The notes: generated by a model from the sequence alone, not told the origin. A stretch of 64,000 nucleotides of DNA from JBMYYR01 sp965243605 (GCA_965243605.1 CBDEVQ010000100.1:166236-230235), one strand, 5' to 3'; shown: positions 42,112-49,562, numbered from the stretch's first letter. Numbers and translations: made by a program.

Positions 42112-42439
42112 TTCATTTCACAGAATTCTAAACTTAGGAAAGTCATCAAAAGTTCATTTCATAGAATTCTAAACTTAGGAAAGTCATCAAAAGTTCATTT
42201 CACGGAATTCTAAACTTAGGAAAGTCACCAAAAGTTCATTTCATAGAATTCTAAACTTAGGAAAGTCACCAAAAGTTCATTTCACAAAATCTTACACGTG
42301 GGAAAGGCGTCAAAAGTTCATTTCACAAAATCCTACACGTGGGAAAGGCATCAAAAGTTCATTTCACAAAATCCTACACGTGGGAAAGGCGTCAAAAGTT
42401 CATTTCACAAAATCTTACACGTGGGAAAGGCGTTAAAAG
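42112..42439. repeat. eight tandem copies of a 41-bp unit in two sequence blocks
   Basis: Units start at 42112, 42153, 42194, 42235, 42276, 42317, 42358 and 42399, each exactly 41 bp. All begin TTCATTTCA and end near GGAAAG.C..(C/T)AAAAG. Units 1-4 share the core GAATTCTAAACTTA; units 5-8 share AAATC(C/T)TACACGTG. The unit is not a multiple of three and no frame stays open, so the array is non-coding. There are no unique spacers, so it is not a CRISPR array. Confidence 0.93.
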
Positions 42440-42482
42440 TTTCCAAGCGTATCGAAATATAAACTATTTCTAACTCAAAAAA

Positions 42483-42512
42483 AAAGAGAGACTATATGTA
42501 TAGTCTCTCTTT
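42483..42512 (-). terminator. terminator after the alkyltransferase-like gene
   Basis: AAAGAGAGACTATA (42483-42496) pairs with TATAGTCTCTCTTT (42499-42512) around TG; on the minus strand T residues follow the stem. Confidence 0.85.
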
Positions 42513-42515
42513 ATA

Positions 42516-42845
42516 TTATTCTAACTCAATATTCGGATCCCAAAAATGAGATTTAAAGTCTTGTATTTTATCATCCTTAATAATCATGCCTTCCAATTCT
42601 AATTGCTTTTGCATAAGATCTGGTGTTGGGAAATGGTGTTTGCCCGTTAAAAGTCCAATTCGGTTAACCACACGGTGTGCAGGAATTCCTTCGTGAATAT
42701 GGGCATTATTCATTGCCCAACCAACCATACGAGATGATCGTGGGGCTCCAAGGTATTTAGCAATAGAGCCGTAATTGGTAACCCGACCTTCTGGTATTAA
42801 CCAAACCACTTCATAAACACGCTCTGGAAAGGACTTCTCTTCCAT
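42516..42845 (-). CDS. alkyltransferase-like protein (MGMT fold without the acceptor cysteine)
   Basis: A 109-residue protein matching the DNA-binding domain of O6-alkylguanine-DNA methyltransferase: helix-turn-helix VTNYGSIAKYLGAPRSSRMVGWAM and the active-site region. The acceptor motif PCHR reads PAHR (55-58), so Cys is replaced by Ala. That defines an alkyltransferase-like (ATL) protein. Such proteins bind alkylated guanine and hand it to nucleotide excision repair rather than removing the alkyl group. The start is 2 nt from the trmB stop. Confidence 0.88.
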   Translation of the reverse strand: MEEKSFPERVYEVVWLIPEGRVTNYGSIAKYLGAPRSSRMVGWAMNNAHIHEGIPAHRVVNRIGLLTGKHHFPTPDLMQKQLELEGMIIKDDKIQDFKSHFWDPNIELE

Positions 42846-42847
42846 AA

Positions 42848-43525
42848 TTACTTACGTTTAGGTCTAAATTTAATGTAAGTTATAGGAAAGCCTTTACTGT
42901 GGAATAATTGCTCGTAATAGGTTTTAATATTCATTAAAAGCTCATTGTCGGTTCTAGACGAATAAACATTATGCGTAGAATCTAAAACTTGGTGTCCTTC
43001 TAACTCAATTACCCCTAATGTAAACCCATGTAAAAATGCCGAATCGGTTTTAAGATGGATTACTCCGTCTGGTTTTAAAAACTGTTCGTATTTACTTATA
43101 AATTCTGGGTGTGTTAAACGCTTGCTTCTGCGGCGGTATTTAATCTGAGGATCTGGGAATGTAATCCAAATTTCACTGATTTCGTTTTGAGCAAAGCAAG
43201 CTTCAATATGCTCTATAGAAATACGTAGGAAAGCCACATTGTCTAATCCTTTTTCTATAGCAGCCGTTGCACCCTGCCACATTCTAGACCCTTTAATGTC
43301 TATACCTATATAATTGTTTTCTGGAAAACGTTCGGCTAGTGCCACAGAGTATTCTCCACGTCCACAACCAAGTTCTAAAATAATGGGTTTATCATTTTTA
43401 AAAATGGTTTTCCCCCAATTTCCTTTTAGTTCAAATTCGTCGCTTAATAAGATGTCTCTTTTAGGTTGAACCACGTGCTCAAACGTATCCATCTGAGCAA
43501 ACTTTTTAAGTTTATTTTTTCCCAC
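42848..43525 (-). CDS. trmB: tRNA (guanine-N7-)-methyltransferase
   Basis: A 225-residue SAM methyltransferase with LELGCGRGEYSVALAERFP (SAM loop), YIGIDIKGSRMWQGA, WITFPDPQIKYRRRSKRLTH (TrmB signature) and a C-terminal SKGFPITYIKFRPK. It makes m7G46 in tRNA. It is the upstream member of a two-gene unit with the alkyltransferase-like gene. Confidence 0.94.
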   Translation of the reverse strand: MGKNKLKKFAQMDTFEHVVQPKRDILLSDEFELKGNWGKTIFKNDKPIILELGCGRGEYSVALAERFPENNYIGIDIKGSRMWQGATAAIEKGLDNVAFLRISIEHIEACFAQNEISEIWITFPDPQIKYRRRSKRLTHPEFISKYEQFLKPDGVIHLKTDSAFLHGFTLGVIELEGHQVLDSTHNVYSSRTDNELLMNIKTYYEQLFHSKGFPITYIKFRPKRK

Positions 43526-43752
43526 AATTAAAGTCTTTAAGGCTGCAAAGATAATGAATAGAATAAAACTTCGATTTTAAAATGGAAATATAATCCGTGA
43601 AGTACAACTTCGTTTTAATATTGGGGAATATAACTTTTTGTAACTTCATTCGTTTTAATAATGTTTTCACCAGTTGATAATGAAAATGGTTATTAAAAAC
43701 ATTAACTAAATTTGAAGATCATAAAATAGTAACAATTTACAAACAAGTAATC

Positions 43753-44142
43753 ATGAAAGCTAATATAGAATTTATAAAACAGCAGTTTAAGAGTATTTCT
43801 GATGATTATAGTTTATCCTGGATAAATTTAGGAGAGTATGGAGGGTATTTGAAGAATCAAGCTATAGCGATTACAGTGTTTACAGATCGGATAGACTCAG
43901 GAATGACCTTGTCTTTAAGAAATGTGAGGAAAAGTGAAAGTTATTATTTTTTTGATATTTTATTAAAGCATGATTTTGAATCTTATAAGGATTATTTAAC
44001 CGGAAATGAGCTTATTGTGTTTGATAAACTAAAGGATAAAAATGACAAATTAGTTTATGCTTTTCGCGTTTTTTTAGAGCGTTATTGTCAAAAATATTTG
44101 AATGAAGATTTTTCAGAATTAGGTGAAGGTAGGTCTTATTGA
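43753..44142 (+). CDS. unknown 129-aa protein
   Basis: No family recognised. The protein is soluble, mixed alpha/beta, rich in aromatic residues, and has no signal peptide. It resembles immunity-type proteins in size and composition only. Its C terminus (ERYCQKYLNEDFSELGEG) recurs as a broken copy at about 44650-44731. That shows this gene and the following 143-aa gene were once duplicated together. Confidence 0.65.
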   Translation: MKANIEFIKQQFKSISDDYSLSWINLGEYGGYLKNQAIAITVFTDRIDSGMTLSLRNVRKSESYYFFDILLKHDFESYKDYLTGNELIVFDKLKDKNDKLVYAFRVFLERYCQKYLNEDFSELGEGRSY

Positions 44143-44198
44143 ATGTAGACTTGTAAGTTTAATTGCTTTTAAGTATATTCAAGATGCAACATTGAAAT

Positions 44199-44630
44199 AT
44201 GAAAAGATTATATAGAATATCACAGGTTGAAGGTTTAAGGGTTTTAAGAGGAGGTACATATAATGCGGCTTTAGATTATTTTAGCCCTTTGAATTTAGAT
44301 GAAAGAGTGAAAACAAAGATTCTAGTGGATATAGAAAACCGTTCTGATTTTTCAATTTCAATTGAAAAGTTAAAGTTAATTAAAGAAGCAGTCTCTGACT
44401 ATCTTAAAGAATTGATGTCAAATCCTGAATTTGATCGAGTCAAGAAGGAGTTAAGAGAGAGGTACCCTATGCAATATGAACATAGCTATTTTTATTTTGA
44501 AGGAATACGTTATTACGTTCGAGGTAAAGGAAATCCATTAGATTCAAAAATTAACTCCTTTCATAATTTTTATAGACTTGTAGATGGTCATATAGATGCT
44601 CAGCAAGATTTGGAATATACTTTTCATTAA
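44199..44630 (+). CDS. unknown 143-aa protein, copy 1 of a tandem pair
   Basis: A 143-residue soluble protein starting MKRLYRISQVEGLRVLRGGT, with FSISIEKLKLIKEA and FEGIRYYVRGKG-NPLD near the C terminus. No known domain identified. It is clearly paralogous to the gene at 44744: same length, shared RISQ, RGGT, DFSISIE-LKLIKE, NPEFD and YYVRGKG blocks. The neighbouring 129-aa gene suggests a repeated two-gene unit. Confidence 0.7.
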   Translation: MKRLYRISQVEGLRVLRGGTYNAALDYFSPLNLDERVKTKILVDIENRSDFSISIEKLKLIKEAVSDYLKELMSNPEFDRVKKELRERYPMQYEHSYFYFEGIRYYVRGKGNPLDSKINSFHNFYRLVDGHIDAQQDLEYTFH

Positions 44631-44649
44631 GAATAATTAAAATGTAATA

Positions 44650-44731
44650 TTTCCTTTTATAGAATTATTGTCAAAAAGTATTAAATGGTGATTTTCCTGA
44701 ATTAGACTTGTATTATAGATGTAAAGTTTGA
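44650..44731 (+). pseudogene. decayed 3' remnant of a second copy of the 129-aa gene
   Basis: From 44666 the frame reads YCQKVLNGDFPELDLYYRCKV to a TGA at 44729-44731, matching YCQKYLNEDFSELGEG of the gene at 43753. Just upstream the alignment continues at nucleotide level but contains an in-frame TAG (44660-44662 region). There is no start. It lies 12 nt before the second 143-aa gene, exactly where the 129-aa gene stands relative to copy 1. Confidence 0.8.
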
Positions 44732-44743
44732 ACTATAAAGTAA

Positions 44744-45175
44744 ATGAAAAAATATTTTAGAATTTCTCAAATAGGAGATTTGAAAGTGTACAGAGGGGGC
44801 ACAAGTAATGGGGCTTATGATATGTATGAATATCTTTCGTTAAATAATGATTTAAAGAGCGATATAAAAGATAAAATCAAGAATAGGAAAGATTTTTCTA
44901 TTTCTATAGAGCAATTGAAATTGATAAAGGAATCTAATATTAATTATTTAAAAGTGTTATTAGGGAATCCTGAATTTGATCCATTTAAAGAAATATTAAG
45001 AGAGAAGTACCCAGAGCAATATGGAGAGGAATATATAGACTTTGAAGGTGTAAGGTATTATGTTAGGGGTAAAGGACACCCTTTGGACCTTAAAATTATT
45101 ATATGTCATAATTTTCATTTAGTATTATTAGCACATATAAATGAAATGCAAGAGTTAGAATATGTTTTTTATTAG
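44744..45175 (+). CDS. unknown 143-aa protein, copy 2 of a tandem pair
   Basis: A 143-residue paralogue of the protein at 44199, starting MKKYFRISQIGDLKVYRGGT and ending MQELEYVFY. The C-terminal FEGVRYYVRGKG-HPLD block is nearly identical to copy 1, while the central and late regions have diverged. No domain recognised. It is followed after 5 nt by a 78-aa gene. Confidence 0.7.
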   Translation: MKKYFRISQIGDLKVYRGGTSNGAYDMYEYLSLNNDLKSDIKDKIKNRKDFSISIEQLKLIKESNINYLKVLLGNPEFDPFKEILREKYPEQYGEEYIDFEGVRYYVRGKGHPLDLKIIICHNFHLVLLAHINEMQELEYVFY

Positions 45176-45180
45176 AAAAT

Positions 45181-45417
45181 ATGAAAGCAAAAATTAGTAT
45201 TAGAAAAGAAGAAAATATGAGTATTTCGGTATTGCATATATTGAAAGGTTTAAATGCCTATGGAAGTGAGTTGGACTCCTTGTCTAAAATTGCAGAAGTT
45301 ATGGAACAGTATAGGAATGAAGAAAGTATTGAAATTTTATTTAATGAAAACGAAGTTGATATTATTAAAGAAATGTGTGAAGAAATAGAGTTGAAATATA
45401 AAATTACACGATTGTAG
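45181..45417 (+). CDS. unknown 78-aa protein
   Basis: A small acidic protein (KISIRKEENMSISVLHILKG...). No family recognised. An in-frame ATG 36 nt downstream (MSISVLHILKG) is an alternative start. It directly follows the second 143-aa paralogue and ends just before a perfect palindrome terminator. Confidence 0.55.
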   Translation: MKAKISIRKEENMSISVLHILKGLNAYGSELDSLSKIAEVMEQYRNEESIEILFNENEVDIIKEMCEEIELKYKITRL

Positions 45418-45436
45418 TTTAGGTATAAATGTAACA

Positions 45437-45474
45437 AAAAGAGATTGTTTACTTATAAGTAAACAATCTCTTTT
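45437..45474. terminator. perfect 38-bp palindrome, bidirectional terminator
   Basis: Arms 45437-45455 and 45456-45474 are exact reverse complements with no spacer and end in AAAA/TTTT. It lies between the 78-aa gene and the convergent XRE regulator. Confidence 0.85.
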
Positions 45475-45484
45475 CATTTTATAA

Positions 45485-45700
45485 CTAAGTATTTTTCGTC
45501 GAAACAATAAGTTCTCTAACATCAACATCTAAAGCAAGTGCAACATCAATCAATGTCTCTAAAGAAGGTTGCATGTCATTTGTACACCATCTTGAAACAG
45601 TTGTTCTGTTTTTACCTACTTTTTCTGCTAACCATTTATTTGTTCTGTCCTTTTCAGCGAGAACAATACGTATTCTATTTATTTGCTTTTTAGATGTCAT
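45485..45700 (-). CDS. XRE-family helix-turn-helix regulator
   Basis: A 71-residue protein that is a single HTH_3 domain: RIRIVLAEKDRTNKWLAEKV with GKNRTTVSRWC as recognition helix and PSLETLIDVALALDVDVREL after it. It diverges from the 61-aa gene. Its upstream region carries a palindrome CACTATTAAAATAGTG (45714-45729) and an ATGTATCGTTTT element repeated at 45829. Both are plausible binding sites. Confidence 0.88.
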   Translation of the reverse strand: MTSKKQINRIRIVLAEKDRTNKWLAEKVGKNRTTVSRWCTNDMQPSLETLIDVALALDVDVRELIVSTKNT

Positions 45701-45840
45701 ATGTATCGTTTTACACTATTAAAATAGTGATATAGATAAATTTAGTGTATTAATATGTTTTATTTAATTGTAGTTTTTAGCTATATTTGTTTCGTTATAC
45801 GATTCATAAGTTGTGTGTAAGTGATTTTATGTATCGTTTT
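45701..45840. promoter_or_regulatory. operator-like repeats between XRE regulator and 61-aa gene
   Basis: ATGTATCGTTTT occurs at 45701-45712 and 45829-45840 in the same orientation. CACTATTAAAATAGTG (45714-45729) is a palindrome. TATATTTG (45782-45789) is a TAnnTTTG promoter element facing the 61-aa gene. Confidence 0.5.
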
Positions 45841-45875
45841 TTGATAAATGTATTAAGATTAGAAATATTTTAATT

Positions 45876-46061
45876 ATGAAAAGAAAATACACCAAAGCAG
45901 ATTTAGAAGAGTTGGTTTGTCTACAGGTAGAAAACCTAAATGCTGTACACGATTTAATACATATTATGAAAACCCAAAACGACTTGTTAGAACAGGTTAA
46001 TGGGCGTTTTAAAACAGAAGTATTACGACTTAAGAAAACGATTAAAAAGAAGAAAGGTTAA
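45876..46061 (+). CDS. unknown 61-aa protein
   Basis: A 61-residue basic protein with a heptad-like helix (LEELVCLQVENLNAVHDLIHIMK) and a Lys-rich tail. It may be a small coiled-coil or DNA/RNA-binding protein. No family recognised. A TAnnTTTG element lies about 86 nt upstream. Confidence 0.5.
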   Translation: MKRKYTKADLEELVCLQVENLNAVHDLIHIMKTQNDLLEQVNGRFKTEVLRLKKTIKKKKG

Positions 46062-46129
46062 TCGTGAAGTACAACTTCACTTTAGCTAAGGAAGTATAGG
46101 TTTTACTTTAAAAAATATAAAGCATAAAA

Positions 46130-46155
46130 AAAGCTTCACATTTCTGTGAAGCTTT
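46130..46155 (-). terminator. terminator of tRNA-Val
   Basis: AAAGCTTCACA (46130-46140) pairs with TGTGAAGCTTT (46145-46155) around TTTC. On the minus strand seven T follow. It lies 8 nt past the tRNA 3' end. Confidence 0.85.
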
Positions 46156-46163
46156 ATCAGTTG

Positions 46164-46238
46164 TGGGCAATAAGGGATTCGAACCCCTGACCCCCTCGGT
46201 GTAAACGAGGTGCTCTGAACCAACTGAGCTAATTGCCC
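46164..46238 (-). tRNA. tRNA-Val (anticodon TAC)
   Basis: On the minus strand the acceptor GGGCAAT (from 46238) pairs with ATTGCCC. The anticodon stem CCTCG/CGAGG encloses TTTACAC with TAC. The T loop TTCGAAT and a discriminator A at 46164 are present, total 75 nt, no encoded CCA. The first 10 nt overlap the 3' end of folC, whose stop TAG is tRNA nucleotides 8-10. Confidence 0.95.
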
Positions 46239-47530
46239 TTTTTGTTGTTAACGGTGGCAAATATACTACGCTTTTTGAGTTCTGCAAGGCTTTTGCTGAA
46301 AAAAGTTTCAAAAACTTCAGAGATTAAAAAGGCACTACCGCCACATAAAATAAGGTCTTGGTTTTTACTATTTGAAAATGAATTGTTTATTGCCGAAAGA
46401 GGAGTTTGGAAACATTTGAAATTTAATTCATGTTTTTTTCCTAATTTCTCTAAAGCATCTTGTTTTAGTCCTCTTGGGTTATCCATTTCGCAAAAATAAT
46501 AGGTTGCGTTTTTGGGTAGCAATACAAATACATCATCAACATCTTTATCCGAAACCATGCTCCAAACCACATGTAAATCATCAAAATTTTCTTCTTCGAG
46601 TTGAGATAACATGGTTTTTACACCAGAAGTATTGTGCCCCATGTCAAAAATGGAGAGGGGAGATGTATCTACTTTTTGCCAACGCCCAGGTAAATAAAAG
46701 TGTGACTGAGAGAAATTAATTCCCAAAGCAATGTGTTCTGGATCCAGCTTTGGCAATTGGTCTTTTAACACTTGGCAAGCCGCATAGGCTGTTCGGGCAT
46801 TAATCTGTTGAAATTCGCCTTCAAGTTGAGGTTTAATGGTTGTTGGAATGTCAAACGATTCGGCATAATACATGGCTGATTTATGTTTAGAGCATAAGTC
46901 CGTAAATACATGATTAACTTCTGCTTGACGTTCACCAATTAAACAAGGAGTATTGGGTTTTATAATTCCACCCTTTTCAAAGGCTATTTTCTCTAAAGTA
47001 TCGCCTAAAATATTGGTGTGGTCTAAGCCTATATTGGTAATAATACTTAATGCAGGTTGTTTTATAAAGTTGGTGGCGTCTAAACGTCCTCCTAATCCTG
47101 TTTCTAATACAATACAATCAACCTCTTCTAAAATAAAATGTTCTAGAGCAAGCCATAAGCTTATTTCAAAGAAAGATGCATCAAGGTTTTCTATTCGTGT
47201 TTTGTTGGTATTAATAAGCGAAGCCACACGGTTTTCTGAAATGTATTCTCCATTTATTTGAATACGCTCTACAAACGATAAAAAATGAGGCGATGTAAAC
47301 AATCCGACCTTATACCCAGAAGCTGACAATGCAGAGGCTAATAAAGACGATGTAGAGCCTTTACCGTTTGTTCCTGCTATATGTATTATGGTTTTAGATT
47401 CTAAAGTAGAATGGAGGTGTTCTGTAAGTGTTTCAATTTTTTCTAAACCAGGTTTAAAAGCCGTTTTCCCATATTTTTGAAATGTAGGAAAACGTTGAAA
47501 CATCCAATCGCAACAGGATTGATAATCCAT
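46229..47530 (-). CDS. folC: dihydrofolate synthase / folylpolyglutamate synthase
   Basis: A 433-residue ligase of the Mur type with the P-loop GTNGKGSTSSLLASAL, a GLGGRLDATN motif, ITNIGLDHTNILGDTLEKIAFEKGGIIK, and FDMGHNTSG. It adds glutamate to dihydropteroate and folates. Its final codons and stop lie within the tRNA-Val 5' end, and the tRNA promoter element is inside its 3' coding region. It follows the TonB-like gene by 4 nt. Confidence 0.93.
   Translation of the reverse strand: MDYQSCCDWMFQRFPTFQKYGKTAFKPGLEKIETLTEHLHSTLESKTIIHIAGTNGKGSTSSLLASALSASGYKVGLFTSPHFLSFVERIQINGEYISENRVASLINTNKTRIENLDASFFEISLWLALEHFILEEVDCIVLETGLGGRLDATNFIKQPALSIITNIGLDHTNILGDTLEKIAFEKGGIIKPNTPCLIGERQAEVNHVFTDLCSKHKSAMYYAESFDIPTTIKPQLEGEFQQINARTAYAACQVLKDQLPKLDPEHIALGINFSQSHFYLPGRWQKVDTSPLSIFDMGHNTSGVKTMLSQLEEENFDDLHVVWSMVSDKDVDDVFVLLPKNATYYFCEMDNPRGLKQDALEKLGKKHELNFKCFQTPLSAINNSFSNSKNQDLILCGGSAFLISEVFETFFSKSLAELKKRSIFATVNNKKGN
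46258..46265 (-). promoter_or_regulatory. -7 promoter element (TATATTTG) of tRNA-Val inside folC
   Basis: TATATTTG on the minus strand lies 19 nt upstream of the tRNA 5' end and within the last codons of folC. Confidence 0.6.
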
Positions 47531-47534
47531 TGTA

Positions 47535-48305
47535 TTATTTTATTTTGAAATTGTAGATGATATATCCAACTTGTCTTTTAACACCAAGCTTAGTAGACCA
47601 AGTGGTATTTAAAGCTGCTTTTTGGGTGTTTTCTAGAATTTTAGGATCGGTTAATGTGGTTCCTTTAACACCAGAACGGGCATAAATGGTTTTCCCATTT
47701 TCGTCTACATGTATCTCTACAACCACATACCCTTCTTTGTCGGAAGCATATTTAGGTTTAACCAATTTACCAAGTCCTCTTCCATTTAAGAAATAACCAG
47801 ACCCACCATACTGACCTTTACCTGCGGATTGTAAAAAGGCATTTAAATTTTGTTCGTCAGAAGCTGATGTTCCACCAATTTGTTTAATGTTATCAATAGG
47901 TAATATATCTGGAACCACATCGTTTTTAGTTTGTTCAGATGTATTGTCATTAACTTCAATATTATCAAATAAATTATTGGTTAAATCGGCATATTGATCT
48001 TTAACTTCTTTGGGTTTCTCTTCTTCTTTTTCTTCTTCCTCTTTATTGTCGTTCACCGAGACATTATTATTGTCTTGAGTAAGCGTTTTTTTAACGGGTT
48101 TAACGGCTTCTACTTTTTTAAGAGGAGAAGGAGTAACGGCTTTAGGAACGGTTGTGGTAATATTAGAGAAATTAACAGCTATAGCACCATATTCAGTTTC
48201 TGGTTGTTTGGCCGTATGTAGTGTGGTAAAATAAAACACAAGCAGAAGCAGCCCATGTATTCCTAGGCTTAAAATTAATGCTTTAGATTTTCTTTTTCCC
48301 ATCAT
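47535..48305 (-). CDS. TonB-type energy transducer
   Basis: A 256-residue protein with one N-terminal membrane segment (ALILSLGIHGLLLLVFYF). A periplasmic Lys/Pro/Glu linker follows (including KKVEAVKPVKK and EEEEKEEEKPKE). The C-terminal TonB domain has LVKPKYASDKEGYVVVEIHVD and ALNTTWS. It couples the inner-membrane ExbB/ExbD motor to outer-membrane receptors. It lies 1 nt from exbD, with exbB further upstream. Confidence 0.88.
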   Translation of the reverse strand: MMGKRKSKALILSLGIHGLLLLVFYFTTLHTAKQPETEYGAIAVNFSNITTTVPKAVTPSPLKKVEAVKPVKKTLTQDNNNVSVNDNKEEEEKEEEKPKEVKDQYADLTNNLFDNIEVNDNTSEQTKNDVVPDILPIDNIKQIGGTSASDEQNLNAFLQSAGKGQYGGSGYFLNGRGLGKLVKPKYASDKEGYVVVEIHVDENGKTIYARSGVKGTTLTDPKILENTQKAALNTTWSTKLGVKRQVGYIIYNFKIK

Positions 48306-48306
48306 C

Positions 48307-48705
48307 TTAATCGTTTATTTCTGTAGCGATAACCATTTTATATTGATGGCGTTGTCCTATTGTCATTACTTGCACGAGTTGATCAACTTGTGCCGTTTTA
48401 TCAGCTCTTACAACTACAGTACTGTCTTTAGCAGCAGTTATGGCATTGGTTAAGAAAGCCTCTAAACTTTCAATATCTTCTACCTTTTCACTATTCACAA
48501 AGAAATCACCTTCGTTACTAATGCTTACCGTTGTATAGGTTTGTTCTGTTTTTGTTTTATCTGCCGATGGTAATTCTATTTCTAAAGCATTTATACTTAC
48601 TAATGTAGATGTAAGTATAAAGAATATTAAGAGTAAGAATACTAAATCGGTCATTGAACTCATATTAAAGTTCGGACTGATTTTTTGATTAGATCGAATA
48701 GCCAT
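48307..48705 (-). CDS. exbD: ExbD/TolR-family biopolymer transport protein
   Basis: A 132-residue protein with one membrane segment (NMSSMTDLVFLLLIFFILTSTLV) that contains the functional aspartate (SMTDLVFLL), and a periplasmic domain ending in VVRADKTAQVDQLVQVM. It works with ExbB to harvest proton-motive force. It is 4 nt from exbB. Confidence 0.92.
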   Translation of the reverse strand: MAIRSNQKISPNFNMSSMTDLVFLLLIFFILTSTLVSINALEIELPSADKTKTEQTYTTVSISNEGDFFVNSEKVEDIESLEAFLTNAITAAKDSTVVVRADKTAQVDQLVQVMTIGQRHQYKMVIATEIND

Positions 48706-48709
48706 ATGT

Positions 48710-49423
48710 CTAGTTTTTCTTTGAAATTATATCCGAAAACTCATCACATGATGTTTCTAAACTAAAAGCAACTTTTGCCATTCTAGCGACTAAATTGTTA
48801 TAGGCTATATAAGCAATAATACCTACAATAAGTCCAGCTACGGTTGTTGTCATGGCTGTATAAATACCATTAGAAAGCAGTTCTAACTCTATTTTACCAC
48901 CAGCGGTAGCAATATTATGGAATACGACAATCATACCAATTACAGTACCTAAGAATCCCATCATTGGTGCTGCTCCAGATATGGTTGCAAGCGTTGGAAG
49001 TTTGGTTTCCATTTTATGGATTTCCTGATTTGCAATTTTCTCTAATCTATTATTAAGATCATCTTCGTTTCTATGGATATGGTTTAAACCACCTCTATAT
49101 ACTTTAGCAACTAGACTATCTGTTCTATCACACAATTCTTTGGCGGCATCGTATTTTTCATCTTGGATGAAATCTTTAATGGTTAAAAGGAAGTTTTCAT
49201 CTCTGTTTTGTTCCTTTCGTATAGCCATATAGCGTTCTACAAAAATATAAATGGCAACAACAGATAGAATGAATAGTAAAGCAATAATAATCTGTCCACC
49301 TACACCACCACTCTGTATTAAATCTATAACAGATAGTTCATGAGTTTGTTCTATAACGGGTGTTGTATTTAGTAAAGTATCTTGAGTAGAAGATGTAATT
49401 TCTGTAGGTACTTGTGCTGACAT
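48710..49423 (-). CDS. exbB: ExbB/TolQ/MotA-family proton channel protein
   Basis: A 237-residue protein with three membrane segments: IIIALLFILSVVAIYIFVER (about 39-58), GAAPMMGFLGTVIGMIVVF (about 149-167), and TTVAGLIVGIIAYIAYNNL (about 193-211). The GFLGTVIGM and TTVAGL motifs are diagnostic. It is the first gene of exbB-exbD-tonB-folC and has a TATATTTG promoter element at 49457-49450. Confidence 0.93.
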   Translation of the reverse strand: MSAQVPTEITSSTQDTLLNTTPVIEQTHELSVIDLIQSGGVGGQIIIALLFILSVVAIYIFVERYMAIRKEQNRDENFLLTIKDFIQDEKYDAAKELCDRTDSLVAKVYRGGLNHIHRNEDDLNNRLEKIANQEIHKMETKLPTLATISGAAPMMGFLGTVIGMIVVFHNIATAGGKIELELLSNGIYTAMTTTVAGLIVGIIAYIAYNNLVARMAKVAFSLETSCDEFSDIISKKN

Positions 49424-49449
49424 ATAATTATATTTTTCTTTGATAAATT

Positions 49450-49457
49450 CAAATATA
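49450..49457 (-). promoter_or_regulatory. -7 promoter element (TATATTTG) of the exbB operon
   Basis: TATATTTG on the minus strand, 26 nt upstream of the exbB ATG. Confidence 0.6.
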
Positions 49458-49503
49458 GACCTTTATAGATGAAAAAACAACGGCAAAAATAGACTTTAAC
49501 AAA

Positions 49504-49536
49504 AAAAACAGCGATCTAAGAATAGACCGCTGTTTT
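49504..49536 (-). terminator. terminator after nhaD
   Basis: Arms 49505-49518 and 49523-49536 pair over AAAACAGCG..TCTA with one mismatch; on the minus strand a T-run follows the stem. Confidence 0.8.
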
Positions 49537-49562
49537 ATATAAGTACATTGTTAAGCGATTGG

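Larger units (their letters stand above)
41921..42515. other. intergenic region with terminator, 41-bp tandem repeats and second terminator
   Basis: About 595 bp between convergent genes without a credible frame. It holds the RluB-like gene terminator (42008-42042), eight 41-bp tandem repeats (42112-42439) and the terminator of the alkyltransferase-like gene (42483-42512). Confidence 0.7.
43596..46078. repeat. 16-bp direct repeats bounding a small accessory block
   Basis: CGTGAAGTACAACTTC occurs at 43596-43611 and again at 46063-46078, both preceded by TAAT or TAATC. The two copies bracket a 2.5-kb segment of small unknown genes and an XRE regulator. The repeat is itself a hairpin (GAAGT/ACTTC). 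It could be an attachment duplication or simply a dispersed repeat. Confidence 0.55.

Noticed and set aside
42112..42439. Tandem repeats as a CRISPR array
   Set aside because: The repeats abut each other with no unique spacers and no cas genes are nearby.
42112..42439. Tandem repeats as part of a coding sequence
   Set aside because: The 41-bp unit is not a multiple of three and no reading frame stays open across the array.
43753..45417. Toxin-immunity locus
   Set aside because: No toxin, secretion or delivery domain is visible, and the resemblance to immunity proteins is only in size and composition.
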